From Polaribacter filamentus (lineage in GTDB: Bacteria; Bacteroidota; Bacteroidia; Flavobacteriales; Flavobacteriaceae): a stretch of 64,000 bases of DNA. Under the pieces are notes generated by a model. It did not search any database, was not told the origin of the DNA, and saw only the letters and a program-made list of their open reading frames with translations. The stretch spans positions 3,051,501 through 3,115,500 of the forward strand of contig NZ_MQUA01000013.1 in assembly GCF_002943715.1 (NCBI RefSeq). Reading direction: 5' to 3'. Below, piece by piece: positions 1 to 8,839 of the stretch. The translations under genes and the position numbers were made by a program. Each line of letters begins with the position of its first letter. The stretch's first letter is position 1.

Positions 1-594
1 CACCACCAGGTAAACTAGAACTTAATCCAAAATTATTGTTAAAGTTAGCACCATCAACTGTAAAGTTGGTTGAACGACCATCACCACCAGCAATACTCAT
101 ACCATTTGCGTATGGCGAAAGACGAGCGATATCAGTAATACTTCTGCTTACAGTTGGCATAATTGCTAAATCTGCGTTAGAAATATTTGTTGTTGCACCT
201 GTTTTATCTGCTGAAAACTTTGATCTTTTTGAAGAAATAAGTATTTCATCTAAAGAAACATTTTCCTCAGTTAAAACTATATTATGAACATAAGATGCTC
301 CTAAATTGATCATAATATTAAAAGTAACGTTTTCTCCATAACCAAGATAAGATACTTTTATACTGTAAGGACCACCTACTCGCATACCGGGCAAATTATA
401 ACGCCCTTCCATATTTGTTGTAGTACCGTAAGTTGTACCTGACGGGGTGTGTGTTGCTAATACTGAGGCTCCCATTATAGGCCCTGCATCATCTGTAACT
501 CTTCCATTCATACTAGATGAAGTAATTTGCGCAATCGATACTGAAGCGAATAGAATCGCAACAAATGTTAGTAAAAATTTTGTTATTTTTTCAT
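1..594 (-). CDS. TonB-dependent receptor, Oar-like, N-terminal part (cut by window edge)
   Basis: Reading leftwards from about 590 gives a signal peptide (ITKFLLTFVAILFASVSIAQ), then a carboxypeptidase-regulatory-like beta-sandwich (GRVTDDAGPIMGASV, NMEGRYNLPGMRVGGPY) and the start of the TonB plug (LDEILISS, FTVDGANFNNNFGL). The arrangement and plug wording are those of Oar-like outer-membrane TonB receptors of about 1000 residues, so about four fifths lies outside the window. The natural start ATG at 594-592 is followed by six A and then runs into TAA. The signal-peptide frame is reached only with a seventh A, so the gene is frameshifted at codon 3 as written. No other ATG lies in frame before the plug region. 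The substrate cannot be told. Confidence 0.75.
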
Positions 595-812
595 TGTTAA
601 ATTTTGCGGTTATTTATTTTTTTGCAAAATTCTATCTTTTTTCGGTTTTTAATGTTAATTTAATGTTAATTTTTAACAATAAATTAAGACAATGAAAAGG
701 GGTGTATTAAATCTTAATTGATTTAAAATGAAATACTTAAATACATTTATATATGTTAATTCAAAGACATATAAAAGTTAAAATATTAATTAATTGTATA
801 ATGAATACCGTT

Positions 813-2381
813 TTATTGTTTATTCAACAAATTTTTAGCTAATTCCTTCCCTAATTCAACACCAAATTGGTCAAAACTATAGATGTTCCATAAAATACCT
901 TGGGTATATATTTTGTGCTCGTATAACGCTACTAGCTTACCTAAAGATCTAGGTGTTAATTTATCAAAAAGAATAGCGTTGCTTGGTCTATTACCTTCAA
1001 AAACTTTGAAAGGTAACAATTGATTTATTTTAGCTTCATCACCAGAAAACTTTAATTCTAAATGAACTTCTTCTTTACTTTTACCAAAAGCTAAAGCTTC
1101 CATTTGTCCGTAATAATTTGCCATTAATTTCTTGTGATGATCTGTTAAACCATACAATGATTGCTTGTAACCAATAAAGTCTGCAGGAATTAACTTTGTA
1201 CCTTGATGCACTAATTGCATAAAAGCATGCTGCATATTTGTACCGGTACTTCCCCAAACAATAGTTCCTGTTTGATAATCAACTTTATCTCCGTTTCTAT
1301 CAACTCCTTTTCCGTTACTTTCCATAATTGCCTGTTGCAAATAATCTGGAAGTTTCTTTAAATACTGAGAATAAGGTAAAACAGCTTCGGTTTCTGCTAA
1401 GTAAAAATTATTGTACCAAATGCTGATAAGCGCCAAAATAACAGGAATATTTTTATCGAAATCTTCATTTCTGTAATGAATATCCATTTCTTCAGCCCCT
1501 TCTAAAAGTGCTTTATAATTATTAAAACCAACAGACAAACTGATTGATAAACCAACTGCAGACCATAAAGAAAAACGACCTCCAACCCAATCCCACATAG
1601 GGAAAACATTGCTTTTGTCAATTCCGAAATTATCTACCGCTTGTAAATTGGAAGAAACTGCCACAAAATGTTTTGGAATATCAAAAATAGTTGCCGATTT
1701 TAAAAACCAATTTTTTAAAGTTTCTGCATTTGTGATGGTTTCTTGGGTTGTAAATGTTTTAGAAACAATTACAAACAGGGTAGTTTCTGGGTTTAATTTC
1801 TTGATAATTTCAGAAACATGATCTCCATCAATATTAGAAACAAAATGCGTTGTCAATTGATTTTTATAAAACTGTAAAGATTCTACAATCATATCTGGCC
1901 CAAGGTCCGAACCACCAATTCCAATATTTACAATATCAGTAATTGATTTACCTGTATATCCTTTCCACTTTCCAGAAATCACTTTATTACTAAAGCTTTT
2001 TATCTTTCTTAAAGCGGTTTGTATTTGTGGTTTTATGTTTTTCCCTTCCACCAAAACAGGAACATCAGAAGTACTTCTTAAAGCAGTATGCATTACGGCC
2101 CTGTCTTCCGTTACATTAATTTTATCACCAGTAAACTGACTCTCAATTGCTTCTTTTAATCCTACTTCTTTAGCTAATTCTACTAATAAATGAATCGTTT
2201 TTTTTGTGATTCTGTTTTTAGAAAAATCAACTAATAAATCACCAAATTCGATAGAAAAATCTTCTTTTCTGTGCTCTTCTTTACTTAAATCTTTAATATT
2301 GATGTTTTGAATATCTTTAAAATGATTTGTTAATTCTTTCCAAGATTGTGTTGTAGTTGGATTACTATTTTTTAAAGCCAT
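813..2381 (-). CDS. pgi: Glucose-6-phosphate isomerase
   Basis: Interconverts glucose-6-phosphate and fructose-6-phosphate in the cytosol (glycolysis/gluconeogenesis). The 522-residue length is normal for the family. Visible motifs are the sugar-phosphate loop IGIGGSDLGP (about 153-162), the signature GGRFSLWSAVGLS (267-279), the catalytic glutamate in MESNGKGVDRNG (E354), a histidine in MQHAFMQLVHQG, and the C-terminal signature FDQFGVELGK with the catalytic lysine near 512. The ATG at 2381 is followed directly by KNSNPTTTQSW, a typical start. It lies 3 bases downstream of the M23 lipoprotein gene on the same strand, so the two are probably cotranscribed. Nothing looks damaged. Confidence 0.97.
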   Translation of the reverse strand: MALKNSNPTTTQSWKELTNHFKDIQNINIKDLSKEEHRKEDFSIEFGDLLVDFSKNRITKKTIHLLVELAKEVGLKEAIESQFTGDKINVTEDRAVMHTALRSTSDVPVLVEGKNIKPQIQTALRKIKSFSNKVISGKWKGYTGKSITDIVNIGIGGSDLGPDMIVESLQFYKNQLTTHFVSNIDGDHVSEIIKKLNPETTLFVIVSKTFTTQETITNAETLKNWFLKSATIFDIPKHFVAVSSNLQAVDNFGIDKSNVFPMWDWVGGRFSLWSAVGLSISLSVGFNNYKALLEGAEEMDIHYRNEDFDKNIPVILALISIWYNNFYLAETEAVLPYSQYLKKLPDYLQQAIMESNGKGVDRNGDKVDYQTGTIVWGSTGTNMQHAFMQLVHQGTKLIPADFIGYKQSLYGLTDHHKKLMANYYGQMEALAFGKSKEEVHLELKFSGDEAKINQLLPFKVFEGNRPSNAILFDKLTPRSLGKLVALYEHKIYTQGILWNIYSFDQFGVELGKELAKNLLNKQ

Positions 2382-2384
2382 TTT

Positions 2385-3653
2385 TTATTTTTTTGCAATT
2401 GTTTCAGTAAGTATTTGAAGTTTTTTTACTGGAACTTGTTTGTTTTCTAATTGATATTTTAAAGGTTTAATAAACTTGTAATACTCAGGCTTAATATTCT
2501 CTGCCAAAGGTTCTGCGGATGGTAATTTTTCTCTTAAAGGATCTACTTGTTTGCCAAATTTCCAAAAACGATAACAAACATGGGGGCCTCCAGTATTCCC
2601 GGTCATTCCTACCCAACCAATAACAGCTCCTTGTTTTACGTAATTTCCTTTATTTACTTTTCTTTTACTCATATGCAAATACTGCGTGGAATACGTGCTG
2701 TTATGTTTAATTTTTACATAATTACCATTACCGCCTCTTCTTTCAGATTCGACAACCGTTCCGCTAGCGGTTGCGATAATTGGCGTATTAATATTTGCAG
2801 CAAAATCAGTACCTTTATGAGGTCTAATTTTGTTTCCATAATACGCAATTCTTCTTGTTAAATTATATCTTGAGGAAATTCTATATTGAAATTTGATTGG
2901 CGCTTTTAGAAACTGACTGCGCAACATATTACCCGCTTGATCGTAAAATTCTGGGATTCCTTTTATAGAATCTGCAATAAATCTAAAAGCAAATAAATTT
3001 TTCCCTTTGTGATTAAAAACTGCTGATTTTACATTTCCATAACCCGCGAAAATGCTGTCATCTATAAACTTTTCTTCATAAACAAGTTTAAAAGAATCTC
3101 CTTTTTGAAGTGCATAAAAATCTAAAGTCCAAGCGTAAATATCTGCAATTGTCCATGTTAAATTTGGTTTTAACCCTAAACCGTCCATAGTTTCAGAAAG
3201 ACTAGAATTTATAATTCCCGTTACTTCTTTTTCTACGACCTTAATTGGTTTTTTAAAACGTTTAGCGGTAATTGAAGAGCCTTTAAAATCTACAACTGTT
3301 GCATTTATTTTATCGTGTTTATAAATGAAAATTTGGGCTTTTTCTGTAGAATCTTTGCTGGCTAGAATCATATAAGGCTTACCTGCTCTTACTCTTCTAA
3401 CGTCAAAAATCCCTGTAATTGAAGTTGCAATTTGATTTATCTTTGGATAGTAAACATGATGTCTGTCTAAAATTTGACCAAAACTTTCCCCATTTTTAAT
3501 GGTGTCATGTATCACTTTGTAATCATCTAATTTATAACCAAATTTAATTTCTGGCTTAGGTTGTACTTCAATCTTAACTGCAGGTTTATGTTTTTCTTTT
3601 TTACAAGAAGAGAAACATAAAATGACAGCTAATAAAATGGCTATTTTTTTCAA
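2385..3653 (-). CDS. M23-family peptidase-like lipoprotein
   Basis: Predicted cell-envelope protein of 422 residues. It has a lipoprotein signal (ILCFSSC, lipidated Cys17), an N-terminal region resembling LysM/OapA-like spacers of envelope peptidases, and a C-terminal LytM/M23 domain (about 255-375). The domain keeps the zinc motif HKGTD (H279, D283) and the active-site histidine in YLHM (H327). The last motif reads HVC (358-360) instead of the usual HxH, so the third zinc ligand would be a cysteine. It is probably either a peptidoglycan endopeptidase with an altered site or a non-catalytic regulator. It lies directly upstream of pgi. A TAnnTTTG promoter box lies about 30 bp upstream. Confidence 0.85.
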   Translation of the reverse strand: MKKIAILLAVILCFSSCKKEKHKPAVKIEVQPKPEIKFGYKLDDYKVIHDTIKNGESFGQILDRHHVYYPKINQIATSITGIFDVRRVRAGKPYMILASKDSTEKAQIFIYKHDKINATVVDFKGSSITAKRFKKPIKVVEKEVTGIINSSLSETMDGLGLKPNLTWTIADIYAWTLDFYALQKGDSFKLVYEEKFIDDSIFAGYGNVKSAVFNHKGKNLFAFRFIADSIKGIPEFYDQAGNMLRSQFLKAPIKFQYRISSRYNLTRRIAYYGNKIRPHKGTDFAANINTPIIATASGTVVESERRGGNGNYVKIKHNSTYSTQYLHMSKRKVNKGNYVKQGAVIGWVGMTGNTGGPHVCYRFWKFGKQVDPLREKLPSAEPLAENIKPEYYKFIKPLKYQLENKQVPVKKLQILTETIAKK

Positions 3654-3681
3654 AAATTTTATACTTTTTTTGGATAATTTT

Positions 3682-3689
3682 CAAAAGTA
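3682..3689 (-). promoter_or_regulatory. Bacteroidota -7 box upstream of the M23 lipoprotein/pgi pair
   Basis: Read on the minus strand this is TACTTTTG, matching TAnnTTTG, 29-36 bp before the start codon. A TTG occurs about 21 bp further upstream, so the -33 part is only approximate. Confidence 0.4.
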
Positions 3690-3755
3690 CAAATAAAATT
3701 GATTTATTTTCAATCTAAAAAGTACAACTTGATGCCGCGATTTTGTTAAACTTTT

Positions 3756-4526
3756 CTAAAAACTTTGAAAAGGATTTGCCAAACCTCTATAGCCCTCCAA
3801 CTCTGCTCTTAAAGAACCTACTCTTAAAGAAGCTGCCATTTTTATTGGAATTTTATTTGCATCATCCGTTATCCAAAGTGTTACACTCTCTTGTTCTTTA
3901 AAAATTCTACCGGATTGAACCAGGGGTCTAAAAACTAAAGTATTCACTCTCCCGAAGTTGGTTTTTAAAACTTCTCTTCCTAAAAAGCGAAGTTTAAAAG
4001 GGTATATTTGAGCATCTAAAAACAAATCTAGTTTTATTTCATCCCCAATTTTTAAATCTTTTGTGCCTGTATTTCTTAAAAAATAGAAAGAAGAAAGCAT
4101 GTCTTGCACATTTGTGAAAGCTACTGAAGTATCTTTTTGCAATGTAAAATCTTGAATATATGCTTTTTTAGCTTCGTGATTAAAAGAAGTTATTCTATGT
4201 TTTTTATAACCACCTTCATCAATCTTTCTTTTAAAAAGATATGGTTTTACATCTGCTTGGTCAAAATACGATTCGTATAGGTCATCTACTTCAAAAAACC
4301 ATTTTATCATACCAGAAGTCCAACCTGTACCTTTAGAATAAAAAACTTTTTTACCATTATATTCTTTCTCACTAACTTCTAAAACTGCTGTTCCTGCGCG
4401 TATAAAACCACTGTAACTCATTTTATAACGCAACCATTCTCCACTTTTAAAAGCAACGGGTTTTTCTTGACTGAAAGTAGTTGTCAAAAAAAGTAAGATA
4501 AAAACTAATAGGATATATTTTTTCAT
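3756..4526 (-). CDS. DUF3108 domain-containing periplasmic protein
   Basis: The open frame could begin at 4559, but the ATG at 4526 opens a clean signal peptide (MKKYILLVFILLFLTTTFSQ) and is preferred, giving 256 residues. The mature part begins with FKSGEWLRYKMSYSGFIRAGTAVLEV, the pattern of DUF3108 proteins, which are predicted beta-rich envelope proteins of unknown role in Bacteroidota and Proteobacteria. It contains WFFEVDDLYESYFD and a late RAELEGYRG segment typical of the family. It lies upstream of the tryptophan dioxygenase gene's terminator and about 100 bp downstream of the M23 lipoprotein promoter. No catalytic residues are known for this family and no substrate can be named. Confidence 0.8.
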   Translation of the reverse strand: MKKYILLVFILLFLTTTFSQEKPVAFKSGEWLRYKMSYSGFIRAGTAVLEVSEKEYNGKKVFYSKGTGWTSGMIKWFFEVDDLYESYFDQADVKPYLFKRKIDEGGYKKHRITSFNHEAKKAYIQDFTLQKDTSVAFTNVQDMLSSFYFLRNTGTKDLKIGDEIKLDLFLDAQIYPFKLRFLGREVLKTNFGRVNTLVFRPLVQSGRIFKEQESVTLWITDDANKIPIKMAASLRVGSLRAELEGYRGLANPFQSF

Positions 4527-4576
4527 AAAAGATTCAAACTTATAAAAAAGGAATGACAATTACCGTTCCAAAAACA

Positions 4577-4613
4577 AAAAAAATCGTTTAAAATAATTTG
4601 TAAACGACTTTTT
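4577..4613 (-). terminator. Rho-independent terminator after the tryptophan dioxygenase gene
   Basis: On the minus strand a stem TCGTTTA/TAAACGA (arms 4584-4590 and 4601-4607, loop about 10 nt) is followed by an eight-T run. It lies 19 bp past the stop at 4632. Confidence 0.65.
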
Positions 4614-4631
4614 AATACAACTTTATGATTT

Positions 4632-5549
4632 TTAGAATGTTCCCCAATTTTTCAATTCTTCTTCACTCCATAAAAATGGATAGAAAATTCTTCGTTGGTA
4701 TTTTGGGTGCATATATTTACGCCAACTACTGCCGCCTGTTGCTTCTAAATCTTTGTCTTTTCCTCCTAAATATTTGCCAGCGGCATTGTAATGAGCCATT
4801 ACCCACTTTACATTTACGGTATAATCATAATGACGCATTGCTTTTATTAGTTCTTTATTTTCTTGAACGTCTTTTGGTAATTGTTTAAACTTTTTTGAAA
4901 GATTAATGTCATTATAATCTTCCATGAAATCGATAAAATCCCCTAAATATTTTTTCTCAAAAAGATTTAATAAAGTCGATTTTTGTCCTGTTGTATAATT
5001 TTTACCTGCAGCTTGCCAATACAAATGATTGTATGCGTTTTTAAATGACGAATTTCTATCAATATCTGCTCTAAAACGTGCATCAATTAAATTAATTAAT
5101 TCTGTGGATGCAAATTCAATTTTACGGTATTGTGCACTTTGAAATCCGCTTGCGGGCGTTAATGTATTTCTAAATTTTAAATATTGCTCTTTTTCCATTC
5201 CGTCAGCCATCACATCAAAAGAACTGCAAAGCATATCAAAATACCTACTGATTCTGCCTAAATGCATTGAAAATTTATCAGCAGAAACCTCTTCGGTTTT
5301 TGCAACTTGATCAATTTCCCATAAAATCATTTTAAATAACAACTCATTTACTTGATGATACATGATAAAAACCATTTCATCTGGCTGTGTTGTTCTCGGA
5401 ATTTGCAAACCTAAAAGCGCGTCTGTTTGAATATAATCCCAATACGTAATTGGTGTACTCCAGAGCAAACCTTCTAACATTGCATCTACAGGAACACCTA
5501 ATTTATCGTACTTTTCTTCTATTGCTTTTAATATTTCGTCTTTGTTCAT
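4632..5549 (-). CDS. kynA: Tryptophan 2,3-dioxygenase family protein
   Basis: Haem enzyme that opens the indole ring of L-tryptophan to N-formylkynurenine, the first step of the kynurenine route. The start at 5549 (MNKDEILKAIEEKYD) is preferred over 5567, giving 305 residues. Family motifs are RTTQPDEMVFIMYHQVNELL (H65 pocket region), LTPASGFQSAQYRKIE (131-146), the haem-ligand region VMAHYNAAGKYLGG (H253), and the substrate loop TGGSSWRKYMHP (271-282). It is followed by its own terminator and lies downstream of, and on the same strand as, the HPP and homogentisate dioxygenases, suggesting a shared aromatic amino-acid catabolic locus. Other kynurenine-pathway genes are not in the window. Confidence 0.92.
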   Translation of the reverse strand: MNKDEILKAIEEKYDKLGVPVDAMLEGLLWSTPITYWDYIQTDALLGLQIPRTTQPDEMVFIMYHQVNELLFKMILWEIDQVAKTEEVSADKFSMHLGRISRYFDMLCSSFDVMADGMEKEQYLKFRNTLTPASGFQSAQYRKIEFASTELINLIDARFRADIDRNSSFKNAYNHLYWQAAGKNYTTGQKSTLLNLFEKKYLGDFIDFMEDYNDINLSKKFKQLPKDVQENKELIKAMRHYDYTVNVKWVMAHYNAAGKYLGGKDKDLEATGGSSWRKYMHPKYQRRIFYPFLWSEEELKNWGTF

Positions 5550-5697
5550 TTTAGTTTTTAGATTCAAGATGACTTTGAGCCAAGAAACAAGATGGATTTT
5601 GATTCTTGAAATTTAGTGCAATTTAAAATAAAAATTGAAATAACTCAGTTCATCAAATCTGTCTTGTTTCTTGGCTCTAATTTTGTCTTTTCTCTTT

Positions 5698-6858
5698 TTA
5701 CAACGTTCCTCTTTTAGCTTGCTCTCTCTCTATAGATTCAAACAATGCTTTAAAGTTTCCTGCCCCAAAACCTTTTGCACCCATTCTTTGTATAATTTCA
5801 AAAAATAACGTTGGTCTGTCTTCTAATGGTTTTGTGAAAATTTGCAATAAATACCCTTCTTCATCGGCATCTATCATAATTCCTAAGCCTTTTAATTTTT
5901 CGATATCTTCTTTCAATTCGTGACTAAAAGTTTCTAATCTTCCAGGAACTGCTCTGTAATATGCTTCCGGTGGCGTTGACAAAAACTCTATTCCGTTTGC
6001 TTTTAATTGCGAAACTGTTTTTATAATATCATCGGAAGCCATTGCAATATGCTGTACACCTGCACCTTCATAAAAGTCTAAATACTCTTCAATTTGAGAA
6101 CGTTTTTTTCCTTTTGCTGGCTCATTAATTGGAAACTTAATTCTCCCGTTTCCGTTAGACATTACTTTACTCATTAATGCAGAATATTCTGTATGAATTT
6201 GCTTATCATCAAAAGATAAAAAGTTTACAAAACCCATAACATCTTCATAAAATTTTACCCAAGTATTCATTTGGTTCCAACCCACATTACCAACCATGTG
6301 ATCTATGTATTTTAAACCTGAACTTGGCGGATTATACTCTGATTCCCATTTTACAAATCCTGGCAAAAATGTTCCTGTATAGTTTTTACGCTCTACAAAC
6401 ATGTGCACCGTTTCTCCGTATGTATAGATTCCTGCTCTTACAACTTCACCAAATTCGTCTTTTTCAACAGTTGGTTCCATGTACGATTTTGCACCTCTTG
6501 ATGTAGTTTCTTTGTAAGCTTGTCTTGCATCTTCAACCCAAAGTGCTACCACTTTTACACCATCACCATGTTGCACAATATGGTCGTTTATTGGTGATTT
6601 GCTATTTAACGGGGTTGTTAAAATAATTTTAATTTTATCTTGCGTTAGCACATAACTCACAGAATCTTTAGAGCCTGTTTCTAACCCTTTATACGCATGC
6701 GATTGAAAACCAAATGCTGTTTTATAAAAGTGTGCAGCTTGTTTTGCGTTACCAACGTAGAATTCTACGTAATCTGTTCCCAGTAATGGAAGGAAATCTT
6801 GTGCTCCTTCGAATATTTTTTCTAAATCGTAGTCTCCTAATTTTATTTCTTTTGCCAT
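5698..6858 (-). CDS. hppD: 4-Hydroxyphenylpyruvate dioxygenase
   Basis: Converts 4-hydroxyphenylpyruvate to homogentisate in tyrosine breakdown (non-haem iron, cytosol). The 386 residues hold two VOC/glyoxalase-like halves. Iron ligands are visible as H187 (LKYIDHMVGNV), H270 (GAGVQHIAMAS) and E354 (TLFFEIIQR). The C-terminal gate helix region GAGNFKALFESIEREQAKRG is intact. The next gene upstream is homogentisate dioxygenase, which uses its product, 178 bp away and on the same strand, so this is a clear pathway neighbourhood. The third enzyme (fumarylacetoacetate hydrolase) is absent from the window. Confidence 0.96.
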   Translation of the reverse strand: MAKEIKLGDYDLEKIFEGAQDFLPLLGTDYVEFYVGNAKQAAHFYKTAFGFQSHAYKGLETGSKDSVSYVLTQDKIKIILTTPLNSKSPINDHIVQHGDGVKVVALWVEDARQAYKETTSRGAKSYMEPTVEKDEFGEVVRAGIYTYGETVHMFVERKNYTGTFLPGFVKWESEYNPPSSGLKYIDHMVGNVGWNQMNTWVKFYEDVMGFVNFLSFDDKQIHTEYSALMSKVMSNGNGRIKFPINEPAKGKKRSQIEEYLDFYEGAGVQHIAMASDDIIKTVSQLKANGIEFLSTPPEAYYRAVPGRLETFSHELKEDIEKLKGLGIMIDADEEGYLLQIFTKPLEDRPTLFFEIIQRMGAKGFGAGNFKALFESIEREQAKRGTL

Positions 6859-6956
6859 CTTTATGTTTTATAGATGACACAGGTTTTAAAAACCTATGTC
6901 GTCTTTGTGTTTATAAATGAGTTATTTAATTAAAGCTATGTTTTTTAAACAAGTTT

Positions 6957-7023
6957 AGCCCTGATTGCATCGGCATACTTTTTGTTTTTCACAAAAAGAT
7001 ATAGAGGAAAGCAGGAAATAGCT
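6957..7023. repeat. Intergenic hairpin element between hmgA and hppD
   Basis: A 67-bp imperfect palindrome. The outer arms are AGCCCTG and CAGG...AGCT, with inner pairings ATAC/GATAT and TTTTTG/CAAAAA around a short loop. From memory it resembles a short interspersed palindrome common between genes in Flavobacteriaceae, but only one copy occurs here. As RNA it could fold within the hmgA-hppD transcript. Confidence 0.45.
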
Positions 7024-7036
7024 TCTAATAATTATT

Positions 7037-8194
7037 TTACTCTAACCAAGATTTATAATATTCTTCATCGGCAATTTTCATTGCTTCTTCTGTAACCTGC
7101 AAGGGTTTAAAAGTATCTACCATCACGGCCAATTCTTCTGTTTTTGTTTTTCCGATACTCTTTTCTGCAGTTCCTGGGTGCGGTCCATGAGGAATACCTG
7201 ACGGATGTAAAGAGATATGACCTTGATCGATGTCATTTCTGCTCATAAAATCGCCATCTACATAGTACAATACCTCATCTGAATCGATGTTACTGTGACT
7301 GTAAGGTGCAGGAATTGAGTCTGGGTGATAGTCATACATACGTGGCACAAAACTGCAAATTACAAGCGCATTGGTTTCAAAGGTTTGGTGCACTGGTGGC
7401 GGTTGATGAATACGACCTGTTATTGGTTCAAAATCGTGAATTGAAAATGCATACGGATAATTATAACCGTCATAACCAACCACATCAAAAGGATGCGACG
7501 CGTATGTCATTTCTGTAATTTCGCCTTGTTTTTTTACTTTGATTAAGAAATCTCCTAATTCGTAATTTGTTTCTAATTCATATGGTCTTCGGATATCTCG
7601 CTCGCAAAAAGGAGAATGCTCTAGTAATTGTCCGAAATAATTTCTATAGCGTTTTGGCGTGTAGACTGGTGAATAGGACTCTACAATGAAAAGTCTATTA
7701 TTCTCATCATCAAAATCTAGTTTGTAAATAATGCCACGCGGAATTACGAGATAATCTCCATATTTAAAATCGATGTTTCCAAGATGTGTTCTTAGTTTCC
7801 CGCTTCCTTTATGAATAAAAATCACCTCATCTGCATCTGTATTTTTATAGAAATAATCTGTAGTCGATTTTTTTGGCGCCGCTAAAATGATGTTACAATC
7901 TGAATTTGTTAAAACGATTTTTCTACTTTCTAAATAATCGTCTTCTTGCGGAACTTGAAATCCACGAAACCTGTAAGATTGAATGTTATTGGCTTTGGCA
8001 ATTTTTGGTTTTACAGAGTATTGCTTTCCAATTTTCTTAACCATTGTAGGTCTGTATTCATGATATGAATTGGTAGACATTCCGTCAAAACCAATGGTAC
8101 CGAACAATTGTTCGTAATATAACGTTCCGTCTTTTTTACGAAATTGTGTGTGTCTTTTTGGTGGGATTATCCCTAATTGATGATAAAAAGGCAT
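7037..8194 (-). CDS. hmgA: Homogentisate 1,2-dioxygenase
   Basis: Ring-cleaving non-haem iron enzyme that turns homogentisate into maleylacetoacetate. The 385-residue form is of the shorter bacterial type. The start MPFYHQLGIIPPKRHTQFR is typical. The second cupin half carries the family wording FVPRMYDYHP and PYSHSNIDSDEVLYYVDGDF, with candidate iron ligands H300 and E307, followed by SLHPSGIPHGPHPG with H336/H339. It is the first gene of the hmgA-hppD pair. A TACCTTTG -7 box lies about 185 bp upstream, implying a long leader or an additional promoter nearer the gene. Confidence 0.94.
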   Translation of the reverse strand: MPFYHQLGIIPPKRHTQFRKKDGTLYYEQLFGTIGFDGMSTNSYHEYRPTMVKKIGKQYSVKPKIAKANNIQSYRFRGFQVPQEDDYLESRKIVLTNSDCNIILAAPKKSTTDYFYKNTDADEVIFIHKGSGKLRTHLGNIDFKYGDYLVIPRGIIYKLDFDDENNRLFIVESYSPVYTPKRYRNYFGQLLEHSPFCERDIRRPYELETNYELGDFLIKVKKQGEITEMTYASHPFDVVGYDGYNYPYAFSIHDFEPITGRIHQPPPVHQTFETNALVICSFVPRMYDYHPDSIPAPYSHSNIDSDEVLYYVDGDFMSRNDIDQGHISLHPSGIPHGPHPGTAEKSIGKTKTEELAVMVDTFKPLQVTEEAMKIADEEYYKSWLE

Positions 8195-8523
8195 TTTTTT
8201 TAATGTATTAATGAGTTAATAAAACAATATAACAATGCATTTCTGAGCGCGCAATTATTACATTTTTAAATTGAAAGATTGATACATTAGACCCTCATTC
8301 AGGATTGCGTTTTATTAAGAATTTTAAATGTGTTAATAAGTCTAAATACATCTCAATCGATTTAGTGACATTAACAAAGGTACAAAAAGGAAAGTATATT
8401 TTTAAAAATCCTAGTAAATAGAATTTGCAACTCCAAAAAGTTGATCAACCGGAATGAAAACCACAAAGGCAATAAAGACAAACACTAAAGCTTTAACAAA
8501 GGTTAATATGGAACTTTGCAAAC
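8195..8523. other. 329-bp stretch with a promoter box and a doubtful small frame
   Basis: Upstream region of hmgA. It holds the TACCTTTG box (8375-8382, minus strand) and, at 8411-8521 on the minus strand, a 36-codon frame with a TTG start encoding a hydrophobic stretch (LTFVKALVFVFIAFVVFIPV). The frame could be a tiny membrane protein but has no other support. Nothing else is recognisable. Confidence 0.3.
8375..8382 (-). promoter_or_regulatory. Candidate -7 box for hmgA-hppD
   Basis: Minus-strand TACCTTTG fits TAnnTTTG. No good TTTG is present 19 bp further upstream, so this rests on the -7 element alone. Confidence 0.4.
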
Positions 8524-8805
8524 TTATAAATTAGCATCGTTGCTACTTAATTGTAGTAAAATATCTTTTTTTTGATATATTGGATTGGTTAATTCGCTTA
8601 CTGAATTATTTCTTTTTGGGATTTTATTGTAGTATAACAGAAAAATTGAAACAACTATCAATGAACCTAAACCAAAAAAAAGTAAGCCAAATAAACCTAA
8701 ACCAAATTCATAAGGACTAAAATGAAAACAGTTTAAAGCTTTGGAAATTCTAGTTTTTATCCAAAAAAAGTAATTACATAAACGGATTGCTTCGTAAACG
8801 ATCAA
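8524..8805 (-). CDS. Doubtful hypothetical membrane protein, 93 residues
   Basis: Not recognised. The frame encodes one clear hydrophobic segment (FGLGLFGLLFFGLGSLIVVSIFLLYY, roughly 34-60) followed by a basic stretch (NKIPKR) and a polar tail. The first 15 or so codons overlap sequence (about 8784-8812) that looks like half of the repeat arm seen intact at 9900-9957 (ATTGCTTCGTA), so the true start, if the gene is real, may lie further in. It sits between hmgA's upstream region and the end of the ferredoxin reductase gene, same strand. It may be a remnant. Confidence 0.3.
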   Translation of the reverse strand: MIVYEAIRLCNYFFWIKTRISKALNCFHFSPYEFGLGLFGLLFFGLGSLIVVSIFLLYYNKIPKRNNSVSELTNPIYQKKDILLQLSSNDANL

Positions 8806-8839
8806 TAACGAGACGATACAGCTTACTCAATCTTTTTAA

